Origin: Paraescarpia echinospica
Taxonomy: Eukaryota; Annelida; Polychaeta; Sabellida; Siboglinidae
Assembly (NCBI GenBank): GCA_020002185.1
Contig: CM034531.1
Coordinates: 79,164,964 to 79,228,963, forward strand
Direction: 5' to 3'
Length of the DNA: 64,000 nucleotides
Position 1 is the first letter of the stretch, and the number at the start of each line of letters is the position of its first letter. The notes beneath the pieces were generated by a model. It was not told the DNA's origin, ran no database searches, and saw only the letters and a program-made list of their open reading frames with translations. The translations under genes and the position numbers were made by a program. Of the stretch, positions 47,735 to 59,054 are shown one piece after another.

Positions 47735-50540
47735 ATCGAGACTTAACTATGTAATGCAGGCTATCCAGACCTGCCCTCCTCATCACTTCTTCGTTGTGAT
47801 GTGCTCTCTCCACGATATGCCCAATATGAACCGGAGACATCGTCGGTGGAATATGTCTAGTTTTTTTTAACTCCTCGCCGTATTCTTCCACGTTTCACAG
47901 GCATATATCGCTGTTGGTATTACGATTGACATGTAAAGATGTAGTTTTATGCCCTTTCTGATGGTGTTACTGGACCATATTGGACGTAGTCTTTGGACAC
48001 TGCTGATGCCTTGCCTATCCTCGCTCGTACATATATTTCCGCGTCGCCTTTCCTAGAGATGTAGCTTCCGAGGTAAAGGAAGTTCTCGACTCATTGCAAC
48101 TCTTGCTGACCGATCACAATGTGGGGGTCAGATCCATCACCAACTGACAATGTTTTTGTCTTCCCATAGCTGATTCGTAATCCGACCATCTCTCCATTTT
48201 CGTTTAAATTATTGGTCATCTCTTGCAGGATCTCCGGCGTGTGGCTGAGCAGAGCAATATCATCGGCAAAGTCAAGGTCTGTTAACCTATTATTTATCCA
48301 TTTAACACCAAAGTTCGGATTTTTCATCGTTTTCCTCATGATGAAGAGGAAAGGGGACAGGATGCAACCTTGACGTACCCCTGTGTCTATATCGAACATG
48401 TATGTGTAGCCATCGTTGGTTTTGATGCAGCAGTTGGTGTTTCGGTATAGCGATTTGAAAATGTCTATATACTTGCTTGGTATGCCGTATAGCTTCAGGA
48501 TTTGTTATAGCGAATCTCTGTGGACACTGTCGAAAGCCTTCTTAAAAGTCAATGAAATTTACCTAAAGAGGTATCTGGAACTCTCTGCTTTGCTCGATGA
48601 TGTTTCGCAAAGTGAAGATCTGCTCACAGCATGACCTTCCTCTTCGAAAACCAGCGTGTTCCTCCCGGAGGTGTTGGTCAACTGCTATCTTCAGCCGGTT
48701 TAGCATCACACTACAGAACACCTTTCCAGGTACTGACTTCAATGTTATTCCTCGCCAGTTATTGCAATCATTCAGGCACCCCTTCTTTGGTAACGTCACG
48801 ATCACTCCTCGCCTCCAATCATCAGGAACTTCCTCCTCAGACCAGATCAGATTAAACAAGTCTACAACCCCGTCCTTGCCATGTTTCAATAGTTCGGCCG
48901 ATACTTCATCATGGCCCGCTGCCTTGTTGTTCTTGACGCTATCGATGGCTTTGGAGACTTCTGCCCTGGTGATGTCTTTGGTGACGACATCAAGCTCTTT
49001 TGTGTTTGGTTCTTGTTCGAAGTTGAAGAGTGTGGTTGGTGTTGGTTGATTTAGTATTTCTCAGAAGTGTTCAATCCACCTCGTGGCTTGTTCCTCGCTT
49101 GATAGAAGCACTCTGCCATCTTAGTCTTTTATTGGTATGTTGGAATTGCTTTTCGCGCTAGTTAGCTCTCTCACAATCCTATACAGCGTTTTCGAGTCAT
49201 TCCGTTCTGCTGCTGTTTGTGCTTCTTTACCTTTCTCTTCTAACCATTTCCTCTTATCTGTCCTACAGCTCTTTTTTATTTCTTTGTCCAGTTTCCAGTA
49301 TTCCTCATCTGATGATCTCCATTGTTGGAGGTTTCTAGCTGTTTGATCTCTTCTGATCTTCATATCCTTGCTTTTATCAATCAGTTTCCAAGAGTCTTCA
49401 GTAATCCACTGTTTTCTGTTGGACCCTCTTCTCCTTCCCAATACTACATTCGCGTTCTCCTTTACGGCTTGAAGGAATAACTGCCATTGCTCTTCTAAGT
49501 CGGTTGAGTGTTGTATCGCTTGGAATCTGTTCTTAGTTTCCTCGTAGAATTGTTTTGATATGTCTGTGTTCTTTAAGTTATCTGTCGCATATGGCCTGAC
49601 CGTCGTCACCGTCTTGACTCTCTTTAACTTGAAGCGGATCTTACCAATCACAAGGTTGTGTTCAGAGCCAACATCTGCCCCTCTGTAGGTTCGGACGTCC
49701 TGTAGAGATGTACGCCATCTACTACTAATGCAGATGTAATCCATCTCATTCGATGTATTGCCATCTGGTGAGATCCAGGTTTTCTTGTGAATGCATTTAT
49801 GTTTGAAGAAGGTGTTGCCAATGCTGATACCACTGGCGGTGCTCATCGAGAGCAATCGTTCACCGTTATCATTCGTATTTCCAGCTGAACCGTGAGGTCC
49901 AACCGTAGTATACATTTCTCTTCTGTCTCCATCCAGCTTCGCGTTAAAGTCTCCTACCACCACTTTTATGTCAAAGCTTGGTATCTCGTCAAGCACGTTC
50001 TGGAGTTGGTCGTAAAATATGTCCTTTTCCTCGTCTGTGGCGACTTCGTTTGGGCAATACTTGCACTACGGTGACTTTGACATGTCTGGTGTTGAACCTC
50101 GCTGTCATGATGCGTTCACTAACTGGCTTCCAACCTGTCAGTGCTTTTGTAGCATCCTTATTCAGGATGATGCCAACTCCATGGACGTGGTGATCTTCAT
50201 TTCCGGAGTAGAGTACATTTTTATCCCTGCTGTTGAAGCGTCCCTGTCCTATCCATCTCATCTCGCTTACGCCTAGAATATATAGATTGTAAGCCTTCAT
50301 TTCCTTCAGCACTTGCTCCATCCGCCCGCTCTGAAAGAGCGTTCGACCGTTCCATGTGCCTACTCTGGGTTTGTTTTGGCATTAAAGATATGGCTAATCG
50401 GGAGTCGAGCTTCCTGAAGGCTTTCACTCAACCCGTTTCCCCATGTATCGTTCATTTTATTACAATGCCGCTCCATAGTCTCGAATTCCACAATGGTTCG
50501 TTACTTCCCTGTTGCTGGAATTACGAAAGTAGTTAAGGAG
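47735..50540 (-). mobile_element. RTE-type LINE, decayed
   Basis: Minus-strand element with an APE endonuclease (about 50370-49900), a linker, an RT (about 48890-48090) and a C-terminal region (to 47740) shared with the fragment at 15322-15712. It is of the RTE family best known from CFDP2/BovB-like proteins. It lacks a recognisable ORF1 and has several frameshifts. The 5' limit is set by the RVGTWN start motif near 50360 plus some leader. Confidence 0.85.
48091..50370 (-). pseudogene. RTE EN-RT protein (broken)
   Basis: EN: RVGTWN near 50360, then MEQVLKEMKAYNLYILGVSE, MRWIGQGRF, GVGIILNKDA, VVVGDFNAKLDGD (about 49950) and SEHNLVIGKI. Linker 49121-49700. RT: DDWRRGVIVTLPKKG, NNWRGITL, EEHAGFRRGRSCCEQIF, a region near 48550 out of frame that carries the AFDS block, GVRQGCILSPFLFIM and LDFADDIALLSH (FADD). 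Frame breaks lie near 50110, 49120, 48560 and 48480. No intact copy is present in the window. Confidence 0.85.
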
Positions 50541-50839
50541 AAGAACTCGATACGTAAATGGGCGCCATGAAATGAGGAAGAGAAGATGCTGACTCACTTC
50601 CGGATAGGAGCGCCCCTAGGGATTATTAACCAACTTAATCCGATGAGGTCACATCCCTTAGTTATCGCCCACCCCCCTAGCGAATAGTGTTGGACCTTCT
50701 ATTATTGCGTGCGTGCGAGTCTGTGTATGTAAGGGAGGAAGGGGTGAACTGTTGATGACTATCTCTTATTTACAAAACACGGTAGTATACGAGTGCACAC
50801 GTGTTTTATTAACTAAAGATACAAGCGAATAATGATATT

Positions 50840-50997
50840 GACTTGCGGGTTTTTACAACCTCGCCAGCGGTCGTGAGCTTACGGGTCATTACGACAACGC
50901 CTTTGGCTCGTTCATGCATGATACGACTTACGGATGACTTAACACCTCGCCATTGGTCAGAGCTTACGGGGCATCACGACCACGCCATTGGCTCAAT
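50840..50997. repeat. Two-copy ~85-bp tandem repeat
   Basis: ACCTCGCC..GAGCTTACGGG..ACGAC..ACGCC..TTGGCTC occurs at about 50857-50910 and again at 50942-50995, with similar spacers. Not coding. It lies between the RTE and the capsid gene. Confidence 0.65.
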
Positions 50998-51099
50998 CGA
51001 TGATAATTATGGTACCTTGTTGTCAATGAAACACGGTGACGATCGATATCTAAACAAGCCGAAACAAGCAGCAATACCATAACTACTCATAGACAAAGG

Positions 51100-51279
51100 T
51101 ATACTATGTGCAATCGGTGCCAAAAGTAAACATCAAATACACATGAATCAGTGTCGAAACAGGGTACTACAGTGTACCTTATCTCAAAAGCTATACTATA
51201 CACAATCGGTACCGAAATTAAACATCGAATACACATAAATCAGTATCCAAACACAGTACTACAGTGTACCTTATCTCAA
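51100..51279. repeat. Two-copy ~92-bp tandem repeat
   Basis: Units 51100-51191 and 51192-51279 share TATACTAT, CAATCGGT, ACACAT..AATCAGT and ACTACAGTGTACCTTATCTC. They abut the 3' end of the capsid gene and could be part of the terminal region of the Polinton-like element. Confidence 0.75.
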
Positions 51280-52676
51280 CTGTTTAAGCCAATCAAACAC
51301 ACAAAAATCGTTTCTCACCAAATCAGTACCGAAACCATTCACAAAAGACTTCCTCGAAAAGCCGTGACAGCTAACCATGAGATAAGCAACACAATTTTGT
51401 CCACAAACGTTAGACAGAGAACTATGAATTCTCTTGGAATTATAAGTCCATTCAACGCAATGTTTATTCATGAAGTTACGGAACTCGACGTGTTCCGGTG
51501 CCAGAATCTCCATGCGAAGGTTGCGCTTTTGTACCAGGTGGAAGCAGGCGCCGTCGTATGCGTCGGGAGTGAGATCCAATCCGAAGAATGTGTCGGAAGT
51601 CGTCACGAGACAGTCCGTTCCCTTCGTCCTGCCACACCTTATTGGTCGAGGTGAACAGATTCAGGTAGCTTCTGACGAAGAAATCGTTGTCATAATTTGG
51701 CTGGAAGGCTTTAGAGGGTATATGTTGTCCGTCTACGTACACAGCGAGGAAGTTGATGTCGTTGTTCTTGGCGTGGAACGGATTCTTATCGAATGATCCG
51801 TTGTAGGCGTCGAAATCGATGCAGCACAGTACCATTTGTTTCGGTAGGGTTCCGAGGAACGGATTCTCGTACCTGTGAGAGCGGATTCCCGCTGGAATGG
51901 ATTAGACCTTGCATTCTACGGGACGCATCGGTTACTTGGCCGTGCACTTCTCGAGGGTGTGCCATTTGCACGCTGGGATTCAGAGTGGCCTTCTTCACGG
52001 ACAAGGTGGCGTTGACGATCTTGATTTTGAAGTCGGGGTTGGCACCACCGGCCATGGTCAAGGTATGTCTGGTGTGTAGCAGGAACGCGTTTTTGCTGCG
52101 CACCAGACATAACTTGACGACGCCGTTAATGAGGAATTGATCCTGGAGGAACAAGTCCACGTGGAGACGACCCATCTTGTCGACGACGAGAATCCAGACG
52201 ATCTTTTCACGTCGAGACACGAAGCCAGCGTTGGCCGTGTCTCCCGCGGCTATCTCGACCGCGTCCATGTGCCTGCCCGTGTCCTTGTGCCACATCTGTC
52301 TCGGCATTTGCGTCTTATTAGCACCATCACCGTAGCGTATCGATGTAGGCGTGGTACCGTTCAGGTAGATGTCGACTTGGCTGAACAGCGAATGGAGCCT
52401 GCTATTCACCGGAGTCTCAGGATCGGCAGCGTCCAGGTCGGTTCCGTCTGGTCGGGTAACCATCGCTTGAACGTGTAGCATCGTACTGGCGAGATCCAGG
52501 TAATCATCTCCCGATCCAGGTATCACGAATTCTGTCTGGCCGCCCGAGACGAGATAGGGCAAGGAATGATATTGCACAGTGGGACTGTCGACGATACTGG
52601 TTTGAGTCTGGGTTACGGTAGGGACGTCGAGTTCACTCTTTACCCCCTCGCATGATTGTTTATACACGAAAGCCAT
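51280..52676 (-). pseudogene. Major capsid protein-like (double jelly-roll, F54H12.2-like), frameshifted
   Basis: The start chosen is ATG 52674-52676 (MAFVYKQSCEG), about 460 codons to the end. The N-terminal part reads YHSLPYLVSGGQTEFVIPG, DYLDLASTMLHVQAMV and RLHSLFSQVDIYLNGT, the hallmark region of this capsid family. A middle piece with KAFQPNYDNDFFVRSYLNLF and DEGNGLSRDDF lies in a second frame (51835 to about 51620), and the C-terminal piece with FFGLDLTPDAYDGACFHLV lies in a third (51606-51280). There are thus at least two frameshifts. Length and order match a complete protein. It would form the virion hexon in an active relative. Confidence 0.82.
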
Positions 52677-53100
52677 CGTCGAATATATATCGAGATCACG
52701 TTTCCGCGACGACGACGACGACGACGATGACGACGACGACGACGACGTCTGTTTCTTGCGCTGTCTTCCACCTATACTGATTCGTTTCTTTGACTGGCCT
52801 CGTGTTATACGCTTAGGAACTCGCACACCTGGGGTCAAGATGTTAGTCAACAGGTTCTTACCGGCAGTCGTGATGCGTCGTTTTGTTGCCGTTTTGATGT
52901 TCTGTCCGGACAAGACGCCATCGGCTATGCGCACGCCGGTCTTCAACGCTCCCTTTCCCAACGCCAGGGCACCTCTCTCGATGAGTGGCCTGGCGCTGCG
53001 TAGTAGTCCTCCAAAGAGACTTCCTAGTCCGTAACCTCGTTGGTATCGTGCACCTGTAAATTTGGAAAGAGTACCACCCGCTAGCCGTGCGTAGTAATCG
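52677..53100 (-). pseudogene. Basic core-peptide-like ORF (adenovirus pX/mu-like), fused in frame to the capsid gene
   Basis: From about 53100 the frame reads NYNDYYARLAGGTLSKF, then QRGYGLGSLFGGLLRSARP, then a Lys/Arg-rich stretch (KTATKRRITTAGKNLL, RVPKRITRGQSKKR). The glycine-hydrophobic head with a basic tail resembles core/minor peptides encoded next to capsid genes in adenoviruses and Polintons. No ATG was found at the head. There is no stop before the capsid ATG; a 13-codon serine run joins the two. Confidence 0.6.
52707..52747. repeat. (GAC)n trinucleotide repeat encoding poly-serine
   Basis: CGACGACGAC runs with one GAT interruption, about 13 triplets, read as serine on the minus strand between the core-like ORF and the capsid ORF. 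Confidence 0.9.
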
Positions 53101-53113
53101 TTGTAATTCGTCT

Positions 53114-53892
53114 TTAGAACAGTACCGTCCTTCGTAGATGGAAATGAAGCGTCATTGTCACCTTACCGACCTCGAATGGCACGCGTCGCCCGGTGTCGTC
53201 TCTTATATCGATCTCTATCGTTCCGAACTCTTTGCACAAGAGAGGGACGTTTTGGACGTGATCGAAATATGTAGAGACCATGGTACCGTTCAGACCGTAG
53301 ACCGCAACGCTCCGTAAAAAGGGTGCGAGACAGTCGCCGATGGCACGTGAATCCATGACATCCGTGTATATGTATAGGCTCTCGATTCCCTGATCCATGT
53401 CCATCACGTGATCGCCCTCTTTCTTGAAGGTGTACTGACCAACCCGACCTATGTCGTTTCCACTTAGGTCCGAGTGGACGTAGTCGCGTCAGGGAATGTT
53501 AAAGTCGGCCTCGGAGGTCATGTGCAAGGTCACTCTTTTAGATTTGTCACTGTAGCTCAATTTTACCCTGACCTTATCCGTCGATATACGAGACAGCGCT
53601 TTGTTGATGGCACGTAAGAAGTGGTTCACGTTGTAGTAATACCCGGCTTCGATCGTGGCACTCGGAGTGAGTTCTCTACGATCGCACTCGTATAGGTAGA
53701 ACGTTGTATCCTCATCTCGAACGTTTACCAAGTATGCGGGTACTGGAACTCTACAATGCTGCATTCCCATTTGCAACCAGACAGCACGACACGGCGAGGC
53801 AAGTCCGTGATATAATGCGCCAAAGTGTTATTAGAATGCTACTTCAATAAAGTGTTGCTAGGCAACGTCAGGAAGAAATCACTCGTCGTCAT
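53114..53892 (-). pseudogene. Penton/minor-capsid-like protein (interrupted)
   Basis: ATG at 53890-53892 (MTTSDFFLTLPSNTLL). The next open piece, ending at 53489, contains PVPAYLVNVRDEDTTFYLYE, and the last piece (53407-53114) contains GIESLYIYTDVMDSRAIGD and FEVGKVTMTLHFHLRR before TAA. About 259 codons in total with interruptions near 53830 and 53488. Proteins of this form sit beside the F54H12.2-like capsid gene in animal genomes; assignment as penton or minor capsid is by neighbourhood and jelly-roll-like composition, not by an alignment I could run. Confidence 0.65.
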
Positions 53893-54125
53893 GCTGTTGT
53901 TGTTGTCTCAACGTCGGATTGGGTTGGAGGTAACGCAACGAACTATTCAATAAGGCCGTCCACCGAGGCGGATTATCGTGTCCGATGGATGGGTTGTATA
54001 TGCTGACCAAGATGACGGTGTACAAGACGACGACCTGACAGAGAAAAACTATCTACACTTTGGGACACTCGGTATCCCAAGGAGTGCTCTGTTGTAGCTG
54101 CGCGTCGGTAACGTCTTCTTCTGAG

Positions 54126-54514
54126 TTAATGATGGAGACCTCTCTTGTCCTTCCGTGTGTCATTGTCTGACTGGGGTTCGCAGGTCGTACATCTGCCATT
54201 GATCATATACTCTAGGAAGCCAAATCCACAGGACACCTTTTTTATGGTGTCGTCTCCTTTTGTGAAGTCGTGCGCATCCCTCGTGTCTTGTCCAACATCC
54301 TTGACGTGGTCCATTGCAGCGACGATACAGCCTATTGAACTGGATATGCTGAAACATCTTGAACGACTAATACTTCCGATGCGTTGCTTGGGGTGGTGCT
54401 GCTGTTGTTGCTGCTTCCACGGACTGTTTCTTGATGACGAAGCGTGACGAGTATACCAACGTACAGTAGTACCAACAGCACTACAATAATAGAGCGACAA
54501 TCTAACCGAACCAT
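54126..54514 (-). pseudogene. Small single-pass membrane protein with a C-terminal Cys motif (frameshifted)
   Basis: ATG 54512-54514; SIIVVLLVLLYVGILVTL is a clear membrane segment near the N-terminus. A frame change then leads to DHVKDVGQDTRDAHDF and CGFGFLEYMINGRCTTCE, a short Cys-rich motif. Similar small membrane proteins occur in Polinton-type elements, with unknown role. Confidence 0.5.
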
Positions 54515-54645
54515 GTCCTGACCGACGAGATATCGTCCACTAAAAGTTTACCGATCCTCTTCTCTCGTCCGTTGATCTGGAAAACGTATAGAGAGTCAAG
54601 TGCATTCCAATTACCATGTCAACCATTCGGCAGCCATCTGTCCTG

Positions 54646-57321
54646 TTAACTGCTCTGCTTCGGGGCGGAACTCGTTCTCTTCCCGTTGTCGCGTGTATCA
54701 TACTGTTGGCATGCCTTCCATAATCGAATACAAGTACAGAGCATTCGCGTCATAGCCCAATATGGACTGACACGTCCGAGCGTCTTCTCTGTAGTCGTGT
54801 CGACGTAGCTTGATGGCCGCTTTCTCGCGATGTCTAGTGAAGATAATTGACGCCCCTGCAACGATATATTATCTCTGACGAGTTGATGGAGATCTTTTTT
54901 CTTTTCGTTGAAGAGAGTAAAGTAGGTCTTCTCAGGAAGGTCGTTGAACACGTAGGTCAAGGTCAGACCGGGTACGCTAATGACTTGCTTGAGCAATTCG
55001 AGGCCACGTTCCTGTTAGAATGTAAACTGTCTGTCGATGGCCTGCAAGAAGGGTACAACGTCCCTGTTGTTATACCAATCGAGTCAGTCTCGCAACGTCT
55101 TCATGTTGATCTCATGCCACGCCTGTTGACAACTGACGCATTCGTCGTGGGATATTCCATCATTCTTCAATCGACTGAAGAAGGCTGCTTTCGGAGGAAG
55201 AGATGTACCATCGAGTCTCTCCAAGCTGTCCGTGTACTCGTACGGGAAATGAACTTTCGTGACTTCTCATCCATACGCTTTCACGTACTTACCGTAGGTA
55301 AATCCAAGTGCGATGTAATGGGTCATATCCAGGAATTTCAGTTGATCCGTCAATAGACACATAAAGGGGTTGCTACGTTTGATAAAAAAATGAAGTGACA
55401 CCATCTTTGATCTTGTCTTCATTTTGTACCTCTTTTTTTCTTCCTCCTCCATAGCTTCTTCTGTTTGTTTGATGGACAGGAAGTAGGGCAGCAGGAACTG
55501 TTCACGACGTTCAGGTCACATTTCACCGAATTGAAGCCGACGACGGGTAACTGACGAAGCCATCCGTACAATTGCCCCGTGAGTTGTTTGTAGGAATTCG
55601 ACGGTCTTGTTGCGACTCTTTTTCCTCGCCCTCGTTGAGGGATGACCTAGCCTCGACTTCGTTTTCGTCCCATTCGGAATGTGCTTCCAGAATTTGCTAA
55701 ATGACGTCCTCGTATTCGTCTTTGATGTTTTTGTACGCGGCGTCGTTCATTGCACAAAGGATGTCCACAATCTCCGCCACCAACTTGTCGCTATCTCCTT
55801 CCGTGAAGAGACATTGTACTTGCTCGTGTCCGGGCACGTTCGACTCTACGCGAACGCTCAGTGGCACGTGACGCGCTATCCAATGGACCTTGTCGCTGTT
55901 TGAGGGAAGGTGTGACGTGTCAAACCAAGACACGAAGTCCAATGTGGCACGGTAGGGGTAGTAGCGCAAGTGATCGGGGACACGGTTGTTTTCGTCATCC
56001 AAAGACTCGAAGACTGACAGGGTCGAATGGTATACTCCACCTAGGTAGATTTTCCGTACACCCTCCGTACACGTGCGCTCGTGTCTGTCCAGTTCCCTTG
56101 CTTCTTTCCACAAGGAGCCGCCGCACTTACTACAAGGATAGACGTGACAGTACATCCGGAGGTCTTGTATGTTTGTACACGCACACGTTCGTCTCAAAGA
56201 TAGTCTCAATACGATAGAGGTCATCCAACGTGACCCCGTCACAGTCTTCCATAAACACACCATCTCGATCATATCTCTCATACAGGGCCTTCACCGTGGG
56301 TTCCAAGTGACATCAATCATGTCCTCGATCAGAACCAGGCACCGTAAAAGACACGTGTTATCGGTGTACCTCTTGTTATTGTTGGGTCTCCTTTCCAGAG
56401 CGATGATGGCCTTGTTGTTCTTCACATAGACCGGGAGTGTAATGCCCACCTATCCTATTGGATGATCGATGATGTGACTCACGAAGTACGTGACATTCGT
56501 AACAAGTTCACAAACCCACTGAGAATCCTGTCGTTGATTGGTCGCCCACTGCAAGACGTCGGTTTGTTGGATGCATTCGAGAAAAGTACCAAAGTCCTCA
56601 GCGTTGTTGACGAGAATGGGTTCATCCAGATAACGTCCGTTGCAATTACAAGAGGAATGATAGTACTTGAATCTTCCTGTGGTCTTGTTCCTCCATACGA
56701 TACAGTAACTGAGATTGATCTTGAAGGCATGGGACTGTTCCCAGAACATGACCTTCAAATGAGGCTCTAGAACACCAGTGTCCATAGTCGTTAGCCTATA
56801 GTCGTACATGGACTGGAGGGGACCTCTTGTCAGACGTGTCCTGATGGTCGACCAATGCTGTCGGACAACATCGAGTAGTTCCGTCGACAGATTGTCAGGA
56901 AAGGGAAAACGAGGCGGGTGTTCCACGGGGTTTTCTTCATGGTTAAGACGCGGTTGGTCTTGTTGCAATTTTGAGCGATTGTGTAACAGTGGCTCGGTGA
57001 CGTCACTACACTTGAGTCGTGCGTGTCTGACGAGGTCGCGACGACTAGTGAATTTCCGGTCACAAGTCTTACCGTGTACGGGTTGCTGCTACTGCTACTA
57101 CAACTACTACTACTAATAATAATAATAATAATACTAATACAACTACTACTACTGACGCATACCGTCTTCGTGTGACGGAGTAGATTGTCCCGTCTGGTGA
57201 GACATGTTCCAAATCGTTCACAGCAGTACTTGTTCTTTTGGCGGGAACATTGGCGGATGTAGAACACGGTTGAATTGTTGGTGAAGAAAAAGCGAAAAAA
57301 ACAAGTTGAAATATTGACCAA
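54646..57321 (-). pseudogene. Zinc-finger/family-B DNA polymerase, truncated and frameshifted
   Basis: From the 5' end: one C2H2 finger with CLTRRDNLLRHTKTVC (about 57200), a triplet-repeat linker (57104-57157), a second finger TCDRKFTSRRDLVRHARLKC (about 57010), then the conserved N-terminal domain (KINLSYCIVWRN, LVTNVTYFVSHIIDHPIG at 56450-56500). A third finger-like block YPCSKCGGSLWKEARELDRH (about 56080) precedes the exonuclease region (ATLDFVSWFD; VVGFNSVKCDLNVV near 55520; LKFLDMTHYIALGFTYGKYV near 55290). The last part (54996-54646) has FTLFNEKKKDLHQLVRDN and ends just where palm motif A should follow. The palm, thumb and TPR2 catalytic parts are missing. Multiple stops; not functional. 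Confidence 0.8.
57104..57158. repeat. (ACT)n/(AAT)n trinucleotide tract between zinc fingers
   Basis: CTACTACTAC and AATAATAAT runs lengthen the linker between two C2H2 fingers of the PolB relic; in frame they give Ser/Ile runs. Confidence 0.85.
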
Positions 57322-57886
57322 TAAGTATTATTCGTACCTCACTATTATTCATAAAGTAACAATAGACATATATGAGTTATTGTTATGCTTAAAGTTATTA
57401 TTTAAAGTATTTTAGAACACTTTAGTATAGTGAGTGATAATAGGGTAAATTAGCCTTCGATAAGTTGTAAACAAGATTTAACAAACCTGATTATGTGATA
57501 GAATACATAGGAGATAAAGTAACAACCATAAAACTACTAATATAAGATAATATCTGTGTAAGCCAGTATTCGCTAGATAATTTGATTAGGTAGCATTGTT
57601 GTTAAAATTAAGCAAGGGCGATAGTCGGGCGAACTCTAGATTGTTTATGTAGATAGTGTCCCACGTATTCGATAGGACGCGGCGTAACCAAAATACATAA
57701 AACAGCCTGACGTAACGTAATTGATTGTATTTAAATTAGGTCACTACCGGTCATGTTAGCGTTCGTGGTAGGATAGATAGTCAGCTGTGTAACTAAAATC
57801 TGTAACAAAAGTGTGCTGTAGTACACAGGAAACAGTCTTTATAAAGACTAAGTTAGGTAAGTTATTAAATAAATTCTGATAGTGAT

Positions 57887-59054
57887 ATGGCGCCTTTCAA
57901 GCAGCAAGTCAAGGCAAAGCGACATTTAGTGTGTGATCACTTCCACAGCTGGGTACATTTTGCATTGTCCGGCTGTGGGAAGTCATGGGCAGAAACCAGG
58001 AGGGATTCACCTTTCAGTGCATGGGGTGTAGGGAGGTGGAGTGTCTGCAGAAGGAGATAGTTAGGTTGAGAGATATTGTGAAGGGGATGGGGATGGGAAT
58101 TAGCAAGTAGACAGGTGTGATGGAGCGAGACGACAGGGAAAGAGGTGGGGATACTGCAAGACTGAAGGAGAATAGCATTGGCAAGAAGACTGAGGAAAGG
58201 AGATTGAGAGGAGGGAAGATGATTGGAGGGGAAGAAATGGGAAAATCGACGACAGAAAACGTGACAAGCGTGAAGGTGACAGGGAAGAAAGTGATTGTGG
58301 AGAAGTAGGGAGAGAAGATGGGACGGGAGAGGAGAGAAGAAAATTAGATGGGAGGAAAGATGAAGGGACGAAAGGAAGTGAGAGCAAATATGATAGAAGA
58401 GAAGTCGATAAAATGGACGCTCACAGGAGGAAAAGCGACAGGAGAGAAGGCGGCAGGGGAAAAGACAACAACCAGACAGATGCAAACAGGAGAAGGAACT
58501 ACCCTGAGGCAGTGATTGAGGGGGCAATGAGGAAAGGGAGGGTGTTTATGGGCGACTCCATTATGAGAAAGACGGACAAGACACTAAGCGAGGGAAGGAC
58601 GTCGTTGTTTGTCAAACGGGGGCTAGGATAGAACATGTGACTGAAAGGGTAGAGAATGTATTGGGGCATGGCAAGGGAGGGTCTATACTAGAACACGTAG
58701 GAACAAATAATGCAGACTGGGAGGGAACAACTGGGATAGTACAGAAGTATAGACAGATAGGGAGGAAGCTAAAGAAGACAAGAGTTGAACAGAATATTCT
58801 GTCAGGAATTTTGCCAGTAATGGGAGGAAGGGGTCAACGTATAGAAACTAAAAAAAAGGATGGCGATCAACGCACTAGTTGAGCAGATGTGTGAAGAAGA
58901 GGAGGGGGTGGGATTCACAGATTTATGGGAATACTTTGTTGGGATGGAAGATATGTATATGAGAGATGGCCTCGATCTTAGTGGAAAGGGGCAGCAGTTT
59001 TCTCAGAGAACCTGCTGCGATATGTTGACAGCGGGACAGGTTGCATCTATTTAA
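57887..59054 (+). pseudogene. LINE copy 3 ORF1 (broken)
   Basis: ATG 57887. The finger has lost cysteines: CDHFHSW replaces CNDCQSW. The charged VTGKKV-type linker follows. Esterase blocks: FMGDSIMRKTDKT, EHVGTNNADWEG and, altered, DGLDLSGKGQQF (Asp-Leu where His is expected in the DxxH block). TAG near 58108, TAG near 58306 and frameshifts near 58600, 58860 and 58990 disable it. Confidence 0.75.

Larger units (their letters stand above)
51280..57321 (-). mobile_element. Decayed Polinton/adintovirus-like endogenous element
   Basis: The minus strand carries, in order, a C2H2 zinc-finger/family-B DNA polymerase, a small membrane protein, a penton-like minor capsid protein, a basic core peptide and a major capsid protein of the group annotated in animal genomes as F54H12.2-like. 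All are damaged by stops and frameshifts. The polymerase lacks its C-terminal catalytic half. No integrase, FtsK-type ATPase or maturation protease was found, and no terminal inverted repeats were identified. It is an old, internally reduced relic; GC content is higher than in the surrounding DNA. Its 5' side meets LINE copy 3. Confidence 0.82.

Noticed and set aside
55861..56217. Plus-strand ORFs across the PolB relic
   Set aside because: Shadows of the minus-strand polymerase remnant; no motif of their own.
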